From JBAXTE01 sp963556065 (GTDB taxonomy: Bacteria > Bacteroidota > Bacteroidia > Bacteroidales > WCHB1-69), in the NCBI GenBank assembly GCA_963556065.3, contig CAUVYH020000014.1, positions 15,846 to 79,845 on the forward strand: DNA of 64,000 bases. The letters are read 5' to 3'. Below, in pieces: positions 45,055 to 53,137 of the stretch. The notes beneath the pieces are model-generated. The model was not told the DNA's origin and made no database searches. It saw only the letters and a list, made by a program, of their open reading frames with translations. Position 1 is the first letter of the stretch. Every line of letters starts with the position of its first letter. A program made the position numbers and the translations under genes.

Positions 45055-46539
45055 CTATACATTTAAAAATTCTACTAATACTTCCTTATCATCAAAATGA
45101 TGTTTAACACCTTTAATCTCCTGATATTTTTCATGACCTTTACCTGCAACCAAGATCACATCTCCTTTTTGAGCCAAGGTACATGCGGTTTTGATGGCCT
45201 CACGCCGATTCTCAATAGTTAAAACTTTTTTGTTCTGCAGTACGTTGAGCCCAGCTTGCATTTGAGCTAAAATCTCGTTGGGATCTTCACTCCTCGGATT
45301 ATCGGAAGTAAGAATAACACGATGGCTATAGTCGGCTGCAATTACAGCCATTTTCGGCCGTTTTAACGCATCCCGATCTCCACCGCATCCCACTACGGTA
45401 ATTATCTGCTGGCCTTCGATACAAAGCTCCTGAATGGTTTTCAGTACATTTTCGAGTGCATCCGGAGTATGCGCATAGTCAACAATTGCAGCCACTCCCG
45501 ATGTATTAGAAACATGTTCGAACCGGCCTTCGGCAGAATTAAGATTACTCAATACCGGCAATACATCGTCGCTGCTTAAATTCAACAACATTGCCGTAGC
45601 ATAAACCGCCATCAGATTATGGGCATTGAATTCACCCACCAATTTAAACCACACCGCATCTTTATCAATTTGCATGGATAATCCTTCCAATGTGTTTTCG
45701 ATGATTTTACCTTTAAAATCGGCCATTGCACGAATACTATAGGTGTAAATACGAGCCGGTGAATTTTGCACCATCACCAATCCGTTTCTATCATCAATAT
45801 TTGTCAAAGCAAACGCACTTTCAGGAAGAGTATCGAAGAATTGTTTTTTAGCCTTTAAGTAAGCATCAAATGTTTTATGATAATCGAGGTGATCATGCGT
45901 TAGGTTGCTAAAAATCGCCCCCGTAAAGAAAACCCCAGAAATTCGGTGCTGAACGATCGAATGAGAACTCACTTCCATAAATACAAACTCACATCCCGCA
46001 TCTACCATTTGTGAAAGCAATAAATTAAGTTGAACCGAATCCGGAGTGGTATGAGTTGCCGGAATTGATTCATTCCCAATTTTATTTTGAACGGTTGAAA
46101 GCATTCCGCATTTGTATCCCAAATTAACAAACAACTGATGCAAAAGAGTTACCGTAGTCGTTTTTCCATTGGTACCCGTAATACCAACCAGCTTCAATTT
46201 TTCGGAAGGATGGTTGTAAAAGGCCGCAGATAGAAAGCCAAGTGATAAAGCGGAATCGTCAACCACAACATAAACCGTTTCGGTTTGAATGTCTTTTGGA
46301 AGCTGTTCGCAAACAATAGCTACAGCTCCGGCTTTTATTGCCGCACCAATAAACTGGTGTCCATCGTTGGTTACACCGCGTTGAGCAACATACATCGAGC
46401 CCGGTGTTACTTTTCGGGAGTCGAAAACAATAGACAAAACCTCAACTTCCGGGCTGCCAAGAATGTTCGACACATTACACTGTTGTATGATATCAATTAC
46501 TCTTTTCACTTTTTTTATTTTTCTTACTGTTCTTTGCAT
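45055..46539 (-). CDS. murE: UDP-MurNAc-L-Ala-D-Glu:meso-DAP ligase MurE
   Basis: 494 aa by the ATG at 46539. A GTG at 46509 would shorten it by 10 residues and reduce the overlap with ftsI from 47 to 17 nt, and it looks at least as good. The ATP loop ITGTNGKTTTVTL, the second domain, and the DNPRSEDP motif are present; DNPR is the marker for meso-diaminopimelate specificity. The cell therefore most likely has DAP-type peptidoglycan. Confidence 0.96.
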   Translation of the reverse strand: MQRTVRKIKKVKRVIDIIQQCNVSNILGSPEVEVLSIVFDSRKVTPGSMYVAQRGVTNDGHQFIGAAIKAGAVAIVCEQLPKDIQTETVYVVVDDSALSLGFLSAAFYNHPSEKLKLVGITGTNGKTTTVTLLHQLFVNLGYKCGMLSTVQNKIGNESIPATHTTPDSVQLNLLLSQMVDAGCEFVFMEVSSHSIVQHRISGVFFTGAIFSNLTHDHLDYHKTFDAYLKAKKQFFDTLPESAFALTNIDDRNGLVMVQNSPARIYTYSIRAMADFKGKIIENTLEGLSMQIDKDAVWFKLVGEFNAHNLMAVYATAMLLNLSSDDVLPVLSNLNSAEGRFEHVSNTSGVAAIVDYAHTPDALENVLKTIQELCIEGQQIITVVGCGGDRDALKRPKMAVIAADYSHRVILTSDNPRSEDPNEILAQMQAGLNVLQNKKVLTIENRREAIKTACTLAQKGDVILVAGKGHEKYQEIKGVKHHFDDKEVLVEFLNV

Positions 46540-48970
46540 TCTTTTTAGTTACCTGCTTATCTTTCGGTTTTGCTTTTGTGTTTTTTGACGTTTTCTCTTT
46601 ATTTTTTTTCTTTTTATCCTCTGCAATTTCTTTTTTGCTTTTGGGATCCGTCTTTTTTTTCTCCTTAGACACTGTGTCCGATTTTGCTATCGGTGTATTT
46701 GCCAGCATTTTATCAACCGAATCTTTAATGGATCGAGCAATTTTAATGGAATCCATCGTCCTATCGTAATCCGCAACCTTAATCAAATCGGGCATTCCCA
46801 GACCAAGGACAACCCGCATCCCCTTTTTAACAACTGTACCGGGTTTTACCGATTGCGAAACCACCATTCCTTTTCCATTAGCCGAAGCAATACACCCCGT
46901 CTTTTCAATCAGATAGATTGCATCCCGAACCCCCATGCCCACAACGTTGGGTATTTTCTTACTTTCAACGATCGACGGTTTAATGCGAATTGTGTTGCCG
47001 GAGGTCTCGTCTGCAGTCACCCATTCGGCATACACATCATTGGAAAGCGTATTGAATTTGATCGTCTGATATATCGTTTTGAGATCGCTCTGTTTTCCAA
47101 ATTTCACCAAAGGCATGTTATAGTTTCTGACGGAATCGGGAACATCCTGTTTAATATCTATTTCGCTTGCATACACTTTATCTGCAATTTCTTTAAATAC
47201 CGGCGCAGCAATTTCCCCACCATAAAAACCTTTTTGCTTTGGCTTATTAATAACCACGATACAAGAATACCTCGGCTTATTTGCAGGAAAATATCCAACA
47301 AAAGAAGCTTTATAATCTATCGCTTTTGTTTTGTTTTTATCATTTCCATATCCGCCTTTCCCTGCAATTTGTGCCGTTCCTGTTTTACCTGCAATACTGT
47401 ACATGGTATTAAAAAGCTTCTTTGCTGTTCCCTGTTTCACAACACCTTCGAGACAACTTTTCGCTTTGTCTATTGTCTTTTGCGAACATATTTTATCAAT
47501 AAGAACAATGGGCTCGTTCTTTTTCACCACGTTTCCGGTACTCTTCACCTCAGTCACAAACTGAGGTTTCACCATTCTGCCGTTATTAGCGATTGTGTTG
47601 TACATCGATAGAATTTGAAGAGGCGTAACCTGAATTTCGTAGCCAATCGACATATATGGCAAAGTGGTGGTGTTCCATGGATTTTTATTGTTCGGGTCTC
47701 TACGCGATTTTGGATCTTTAAGAAATGGGATTCCTTCTCCGGGAATTTCGAGATTCAAATATTGACCGATTCCCATTTTCTTGAGCAAATCCACATAAAC
47801 CTGTTCCCTGCCGGCAAAAGCTCTAACTACCAAATTTGAAATTCCCACATTAGAAGAGGCTTCAAAAGCCTTTTTAAAAGTTACATTTCCATAGCCATCT
47901 TCATGTGAATCAATCATTATACGATCCCCGTATTTAGCTTTTCCGGTAGGCACCACAGCGTTGGTGTCAAATTTTCCATCTTCAAGTACTGCAAGTAGCG
48001 AAGCCAGTTTAAAAGTGGAACCGGGTTCTGCACTTTCCCAAATGGCATAGTTCATATCTTCACCGTAAGAGCCGTCCGAATGTCTCGACAAATTTGCAAT
48101 AGCTTTAACAAACCCTGTTTCCACTTCCATTAGCACGACCGTTCCATGATCCGCCTTTGTGGAATCAAGTTGTTTCATCAGTGCATGGGTTGCCACCGCT
48201 TGAAAATCGATATTTAACGAAGTATAGACATCTTTTCCGTTTTGCGGCTCCACCTGATCCTCGTCGGAAATCGGCATCCAAAACCCACCACGAATCCGTT
48301 GCTCAATCCTTTTTCCGTTGACCCCCTGTAAGTACTGGCTATAAGCCCCCTCCAATCCAACAAAATATCCTGATTCCTGCCCGTTTTTGAGCTTCATCTT
48401 ACGCTCATAACCAATCGTCCTTGATGCGAGTAATTTGTAAGGCATTCTGCGAACATCCTTTTTCTCGACAATAAGACCTCCTCTATTTTTACCTAAACGA
48501 AAAATCGGAAATTCTCTCATTTTTTTAAGAATAGTATATGAGACCTGATTTTGATCGTTTCTTAGATCCGATCTTCGAATAAGTGTGTATCTGTTTTTAT
48601 TTTTATAATTCGAGACCAGATAATTGTGATAATCTTTTGCCGACTTATCTTTAAAGAGCAGCGACAGCTGGCTGGCAAGACCATCCACGTTATGGTTAAA
48701 TGTATCTTTATTCACAGCTACAGCATCCCAATATATATCAAACACCGGCACCGATGTGGCTAACAAACTGCCATCATCCGAATATATATTTCCTCTGGAT
48801 GCTTCTAAAACTCGTTCACGGATAAGGTTATCCTCTGCCATCTGACGATACTTATCCCCATCTATATATATTAATGTAATCAATCGGACAAAAATAATCA
48901 CTCCTACCACCAACACTAAGATGTAGATTAAATATGCCCTGAATAATATATCTTTTCTTATCTCACCCAT
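46493..48970 (-). CDS. ftsI: Class B penicillin-binding protein FtsI with PASTA domain and Lys-rich tail
   Basis: 825 aa. One N-terminal anchor (about 9-30), a dimerisation domain, then the transpeptidase with SxxK (GSTFKLAS), SxN (ASSNVGIS) and KTG (AGKTGTAQIA). A PASTA domain follows (KIPNVVGMGVRDAIYLIEKT onward). The last 65 or so residues are a Lys-dominated low-complexity tail. It crosslinks septal peptidoglycan with FtsW. The tail's codons include the start region of murE, so the overlap constrains both genes. Confidence 0.95.
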   Translation of the reverse strand: MGEIRKDILFRAYLIYILVLVVGVIIFVRLITLIYIDGDKYRQMAEDNLIRERVLEASRGNIYSDDGSLLATSVPVFDIYWDAVAVNKDTFNHNVDGLASQLSLLFKDKSAKDYHNYLVSNYKNKNRYTLIRRSDLRNDQNQVSYTILKKMREFPIFRLGKNRGGLIVEKKDVRRMPYKLLASRTIGYERKMKLKNGQESGYFVGLEGAYSQYLQGVNGKRIEQRIRGGFWMPISDEDQVEPQNGKDVYTSLNIDFQAVATHALMKQLDSTKADHGTVVLMEVETGFVKAIANLSRHSDGSYGEDMNYAIWESAEPGSTFKLASLLAVLEDGKFDTNAVVPTGKAKYGDRIMIDSHEDGYGNVTFKKAFEASSNVGISNLVVRAFAGREQVYVDLLKKMGIGQYLNLEIPGEGIPFLKDPKSRRDPNNKNPWNTTTLPYMSIGYEIQVTPLQILSMYNTIANNGRMVKPQFVTEVKSTGNVVKKNEPIVLIDKICSQKTIDKAKSCLEGVVKQGTAKKLFNTMYSIAGKTGTAQIAGKGGYGNDKNKTKAIDYKASFVGYFPANKPRYSCIVVINKPKQKGFYGGEIAAPVFKEIADKVYASEIDIKQDVPDSVRNYNMPLVKFGKQSDLKTIYQTIKFNTLSNDVYAEWVTADETSGNTIRIKPSIVESKKIPNVVGMGVRDAIYLIEKTGCIASANGKGMVVSQSVKPGTVVKKGMRVVLGLGMPDLIKVADYDRTMDSIKIARSIKDSVDKMLANTPIAKSDTVSKEKKKTDPKSKKEIAEDKKKKNKEKTSKNTKAKPKDKQVTKKNAKNSKKNKKSEKSN

Positions 48971-48973
48971 GGT

Positions 48974-49429
48974 CTATTTTTTGTCGGTTTTTCCGGTATT
49001 AATAAATATTTTATGTGGCGGATTCGTTGATTCCTTAATTCCAAGTAGCTCCAGTTTTTGTAGAACCATCGATTGCTTTAAGCTATCCATCATATCAGCC
49101 TTACTCGAAATATATTCATATCGTAGTTCAATGAGTTCCTTTTTTGTCCGTTCTATTTTTATTAAATTTTTCTCTGCCAAATTATTATTGAAGATATAAA
49201 GCACCAACATCGCTACAAGAAGCATAATAAAAGGCAATTGTTTCAATACGGATTTCTGAATAAGTATATCTCCTCCAAAAATATCGCGATACCCCTTTGC
49301 CATTAATTTAAACTTAGGGTCCATCGCACTTTTTTTAGGGGTTTCCGTCTCCCTTTTTTCTTCTTCCGGCTTAGATTCAGGGGCTACTTCCGGCTCCTCT
49401 TCGACCGCTTTTTTATATCTATTTGCCAT
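48974..49429 (-). CDS. ftsL: FtsL-like divisome protein
   Basis: 151 aa. A charged, Glu/Lys/Pro-rich cytoplasmic N-terminus (about 1-60), one membrane span (about 66-85, LPFIMLLVAMLVLYIF), then a periplasmic coiled coil (about 87-130). Position between rsmH and ftsI fits FtsL, whose sequence is poorly conserved. Context carries much of the weight. Confidence 0.8.
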   Translation of the reverse strand: MANRYKKAVEEEPEVAPESKPEEEKRETETPKKSAMDPKFKLMAKGYRDIFGGDILIQKSVLKQLPFIMLLVAMLVLYIFNNNLAEKNLIKIERTKKELIELRYEYISSKADMMDSLKQSMVLQKLELLGIKESTNPPHKIFINTGKTDKK

Positions 49430-49431
49430 AC

Positions 49432-50331
49432 TTATATTTTTTCGGCAATTCGTAACTTGGCACTCCTGGCTCTTGAATTCTCATTAATTTCATCATCGGA
49501 AGGAATGATCGGCTTGCGGGTAATTACCCTAAACGGAGTAAGCAAATTGCCATAAAAGTCTTTGTTTGCAGTTCCATCAAGATTTCCACTTTTCATAATA
49601 TTTTTTACCAATCGGTCTTCCAGCGAATGATATGATATTACCACTAATCGTCCCTCCGGTTTCAAACAATTGATTGCCTGTACCAGAAAATCACCAAGCG
49701 CATCCATCTCATGATTAATTTCTATGCGCAATGCCTGAAAGATTCGGGCGTAAAAACTATTTTCCTTACCCCGAGGGGCTAACGAAGAAAGTGCTTCCTT
49801 TAATTGAAAAACAGTTGCTATCGGTTGATGATTACGTTCATATACAATTCTACTGGCAATCTTACGTGCATTGGGCAATTCTCCGTATTTAAAAAATATC
49901 CGAGCTAATTCCTGTTCTTCCACAGACGCTATGTAATCGGCAGCAGTAATTCCTTTTCGAGTGTCCATCCGTAGATCCAAAGGGCCTTCGAAGCGAGTGG
50001 AAAATCCGCGTTCCGGAACATCAAACTGATGTGAAGACACACCCAAATCGGCTAAAATACCATCACATGGGAAACCCTGATAGAATTTCAGAAAATTTTC
50101 CATTCGGCTAAAATTGCTGTTCACAAACGAAAAACGCTCATCATCAATCAAATTTTGCTTTGCATCTTCATCTTGATCGAAAACAATGAGCCGTCCGCTC
50201 TGCAAATGTTTCAGAATTTCACGGGAGTGTCCACCTCCGCCAAAGGTAACATCCACATAAATCCCATTGGGATGAATGTTCAGTCCGGCGATGCATTCCG
50301 CCAATAAAACCGGATTATGATATGTGCTCAG
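49432..50331 (-). CDS. rsmH: 16S rRNA m4C1402 methyltransferase RsmH
   Basis: SAM-binding motif YVDVTFGGGGHSREIL, DGILADLGVSSHQFD, and the C-terminal VVISYHSLEDRLVKN are intact. The first ATG/GTG/TTG choice is TTG at 50304, which cuts into the conserved N-terminus. In frame upstream the text reads STYHNPVLLAECIAGL, the usual RsmH opening, preceded by CTG at 50331 with AGGAGG 8 nt before it. I take this CTG as the likely start, giving 299 aa and a 17-nt overlap with mraZ. The start codon is an inference; the gene identity is not in doubt. Confidence 0.93.
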   Translation of the reverse strand: MSTYHNPVLLAECIAGLNIHPNGIYVDVTFGGGGHSREILKHLQSGRLIVFDQDEDAKQNLIDDERFSFVNSNFSRMENFLKFYQGFPCDGILADLGVSSHQFDVPERGFSTRFEGPLDLRMDTRKGITAADYIASVEEQELARIFFKYGELPNARKIASRIVYERNHQPIATVFQLKEALSSLAPRGKENSFYARIFQALRIEINHEMDALGDFLVQAINCLKPEGRLVVISYHSLEDRLVKNIMKSGNLDGTANKDFYGNLLTPFRVITRKPIIPSDDEINENSRARSAKLRIAEKI

Positions 50332-50794
50332 TGGTAGTGCCTCCTATATTTTTGTTTACCATTACTTCTTCTGCCAGATTTGCAAAATCATCAGGTTCAT
50401 CGGTTAGAAGGTTTTCATACGTGTTTTTATTCCATACTTCAATGCGGTTAGAATATGCAAAGAGCACTATATCCTGCTCAACATCGGCATAATCGAGTAA
50501 CGAACGGGGAATCAGAAAGCGACCGTTCGAATCCAATTCCAGTTGTGTAGCACCACGCATAAAGTAACGGAAAAAATCACGGTTTTTTTTGCTGTACAAG
50601 TTCAACTTGTTCAGTTCTTCACTAATGACATTCCACTCATCTTGCGGATACATCACCAAACATTTTTCAAACCCCCGATTCATGACAAAAGCTCCCGATT
50701 TCTCGGCAGGAAGCTGCTTTTTCAACCCCACCGGCATCATTACCCTGCCTTTGGAATCGATTCTGCATTCATATTCTCCCATTAAGCTTATCAT
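50315..50794 (-). CDS. mraZ: Transcriptional regulator MraZ
   Basis: 159 aa from the ATG at 50794 (MISLMGEYECRIDSKGR). A longer frame to 50896 would put the operator inside the coding region, so it is rejected. The two AbrB-like half-domains are visible: DSKGRVMMPVGLKKQL and DSNGRFLIPRSLLDYA. MraZ binds direct repeats upstream of its own gene and controls the dcw operon. It also moderates RsmH activity in other bacteria. Confidence 0.95.
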   Translation of the reverse strand: MISLMGEYECRIDSKGRVMMPVGLKKQLPAEKSGAFVMNRGFEKCLVMYPQDEWNVISEELNKLNLYSKKNRDFFRYFMRGATQLELDSNGRFLIPRSLLDYADVEQDIVLFAYSNRIEVWNKNTYENLLTDEPDDFANLAEEVMVNKNIGGTTTEHIS

Positions 50795-50830
50795 GTTCCC
50801 ACTTTTTTGTTTATCTGATAAAATATGATA

Positions 50831-50866
50831 CAAAAATATCCACTTTTTACCACTTTTTACCACTTG
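50831..50866 (-). promoter_or_regulatory. dcw promoter with MraZ direct-repeat operator
   Basis: On the minus strand three AAGTGG boxes repeat at a 10-nt period (50840-50866) and run directly into a -7 box TATTTTTG (50831-50838). A fourth box AAAGTGGG lies at 50798-50805, just before the start codon. This matches the MraZ-binding repeats known from other bacteria (AAAGTG-type boxes). MraZ bound here would cover the region between -33 and -7. Confidence 0.85.
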
Positions 50867-51032
50867 TTGATAACTTTTATACCATTGTTGCTCCAAAAAA
50901 GTTACAATTTCAATGGGAAAAAATAATTATTCACTGGTTATCAGCGTTTTACTATCAACAATCGGTTGATAACTTTTTAATCAAAAAAAACAAAAGTAAT
51001 GCGAGGAAGAAAGAACAAGTGCGGGCATAAAA

Positions 51033-51056
51033 AAAGCCATCCCGAAGGATGGCTTT
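51033..51056 (-). terminator. Rho-independent terminator after the C10 protease
   Basis: AAAGCCATCC-(CGAA on plus)-GGATGGCTTT is a perfect 10-bp stem with a four-base loop. On the minus strand it runs into seven T. It lies 18 nt after the protease stop. Confidence 0.9.
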
Positions 51057-51073
51057 ATAATATTAAAGTTCTA

Positions 51074-52852
51074 CTATTTTTTAATCAATTTAGTAGAAAA
51101 TATTGTTTTTGCGGATTCTATTTTCATGATATAGATTCCTGATGTAAGAGCCGAAACATTTACAAAAACATTTCCTCCGGTTGAGAATTGAGCAGGTGCC
51201 TGATAAACCATTCTTCCGGTTAAATCAAAATATGAAACGGTGGTACTTGCATTTGACAATTCAGGAACGGTTATTAACACATTATCAGTTGCCGGATTAG
51301 GATAAAGTCTTACGTTATTTTCCTTGGTATAATTCGTAACTCCCTGATAAACACCTTCCACGGTTGCAGTCCATCCTTCTCCTTGAACAGCATCATCGGA
51401 AGTGAATACAAGCAATAATTTTCCACCCTGACCTTGAGGAAGGGAAATCGGAGCAGGAGTTGAAGTACCGGAGTAAGAAGCCAATAAGTTTGCCGGATCA
51501 ACGATATCTCCTTTGTAAATTTTCAAGAAATCATGATCTGCCTCCGTATTAAAATAGGTGAAAGTAAGATTTATCCCCATTGTATCTAAGTCAATGATTA
51601 CCCTACAATCGGAATTGTTTTTATAAGGAGATAAGCCACTTCCATCGGTAACGGTAAAATTGGGTTCGTGAAAAACGCGAGTCTCGTAGCAGAATTTATG
51701 ATCCAGCGGAGCAATATTTACAACAGCTGCTTGAGATGCATTAAAACGCCCCTGAGCCGTAGTTCCATCCATCGCCAAAAGAGTATCTAAGAAATAGTAA
51801 GCATTGGCAGCACCACTCCAACCCCAATTCATGTGAAAATAGTTATTATCGTTATATCCATCGCAAACCCATGCATGACCACCAACACCAAGCGAATCGT
51901 CTGTGCCGGAATATAAAACAGGCTGATGAGCATCAATATTGTCTTTAATTACACGTTGCCAATTTAACAAGGTATAATTCAAACGATCTACCTGACGAAT
52001 GTCCGGTCGATAACTGAAGTTGTTCTGCAATGCGCTAGCTGCGTATGCAGATTGGGTTCCCGATGCATCCGGCCCGTAATTCATATTAACGGATACTCCT
52101 GCATGATAGATTAACTTGGAGATCTCAGCTCTTGAAGAGTTGTTTGAAATATCTGTCATTGTATTCCAAAGATACTCAACTCCATTAAAATTTTGGCTGA
52201 TCGTTCCATAATAAAGATGGGAATATGAATTACTTCCATTTCCAAATTGAGGATATTTATGATAATACATAATTTGGCTCATTGCTGTAGCAACACAACC
52301 GGTTACACAACGTCCGCCGGGACCTGTTGAGATGATTGGGCACGAATCGTTGTAACCCACTCCCTGATCCCATCTGCTCGTAGTAAGCGGATTGACACCT
52401 TTAGCTAAAGAAACATTATTATTCGTGATATTATTACTTTGCAGCTCAATCCATTGTTGATGTTTACCCGATTTTGGATTTGCTATTTGCAAGTTGGCAA
52501 CATACTCTTCAATGGGTTTTAGCCACATTTTTGCTGCTGCAGGAGCATTTGCAATATTAAAACTTCCAACCGGAGAGTAAGCAATAATTGCAGGAGCTCT
52601 GTCATCGGTAGTTGTGATTACAAATCCTTCCTCAAAATTAAAAACAAACAATGCCGGTTTGCCTGAAAAATACAGCGTTTGTTCATCGACCACAGAGGAA
52701 GAATTTAAACTCTGTTTAAAGAACGAAGTTTTATGTTTGCAATACGAAATTGCAACTTTTTTAGCAATTGCTCTGTCCACAGGTGCAGAATTCACCTGCA
52801 TGAATAGGCCAAAGCATACAACTAAAAGCAAAAAGTGTTTGATCTTCTTCAT
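51074..52852 (-). CDS. Secreted C10 cysteine protease (streptopain-like) with CUB domain and T9SS sorting tail
   Basis: 592 aa. Signal peptide about 1-22. An Spi-type propeptide (about 24-120) is followed by a C10 peptidase domain (about 155-390) with the catalytic Cys in TGCVATAMSQIMYYHKYP and the catalytic His in GVGGHAWVCDGY. A CUB-like domain (about 395-510, starting CYETRVFHEP) follows. The last 75 residues are a type A T9SS C-terminal domain: VRLYPNPATDNV, then FDLTGRMVY, then SGIYIMKI and FSTKLIKK. The protein is therefore exported by the type IX system, which porX in this window regulates. The C10 family cuts host or dietary proteins broadly. Confidence 0.95.
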   Translation of the reverse strand: MKKIKHFLLLVVCFGLFMQVNSAPVDRAIAKKVAISYCKHKTSFFKQSLNSSSVVDEQTLYFSGKPALFVFNFEEGFVITTTDDRAPAIIAYSPVGSFNIANAPAAAKMWLKPIEEYVANLQIANPKSGKHQQWIELQSNNITNNNVSLAKGVNPLTTSRWDQGVGYNDSCPIISTGPGGRCVTGCVATAMSQIMYYHKYPQFGNGSNSYSHLYYGTISQNFNGVEYLWNTMTDISNNSSRAEISKLIYHAGVSVNMNYGPDASGTQSAYAASALQNNFSYRPDIRQVDRLNYTLLNWQRVIKDNIDAHQPVLYSGTDDSLGVGGHAWVCDGYNDNNYFHMNWGWSGAANAYYFLDTLLAMDGTTAQGRFNASQAAVVNIAPLDHKFCYETRVFHEPNFTVTDGSGLSPYKNNSDCRVIIDLDTMGINLTFTYFNTEADHDFLKIYKGDIVDPANLLASYSGTSTPAPISLPQGQGGKLLLVFTSDDAVQGEGWTATVEGVYQGVTNYTKENNVRLYPNPATDNVLITVPELSNASTTVSYFDLTGRMVYQAPAQFSTGGNVFVNVSALTSGIYIMKIESAKTIFSTKLIKK

Positions 52853-53137
52853 ATTTCTAAGTTTAGATTATTTGATTACTATACTAATTATCTTGTTATC
52901 AACCATTTATAAAATACCCTTTTATGTTCTACCATTTTTTATATGTTATTACATGGCATCACAGTAATTTTCAAATTGCAAATATAAACGATTTTCAATA
53001 TAATTCAATACAATATTCAAATATTTTTGAGTTATTTTATTTTTCAAAAGAGATTCTGCTTCCCCACCTTTATATTAGGCTGTTAAGGGAAAGTTCCAAT
53101 TTAAGATTATTGCTAAGGCTTATTGATGCACGCCTAA
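52853..53137. other. Intergenic region, nothing recognised
   Basis: 285 nt, strongly AT-rich, between the protease start and the end of the oxidoreductase gene (both minus). The protease promoter must be here, but I saw no convincing TTTG/TAnnTTTG pair. Confidence 0.4.

Noticed and set aside
50795..50896. Longer MraZ with 34 extra N-terminal residues
   Set aside because: The extension would translate the promoter and MraZ boxes, and the conserved protein starts at 50794.
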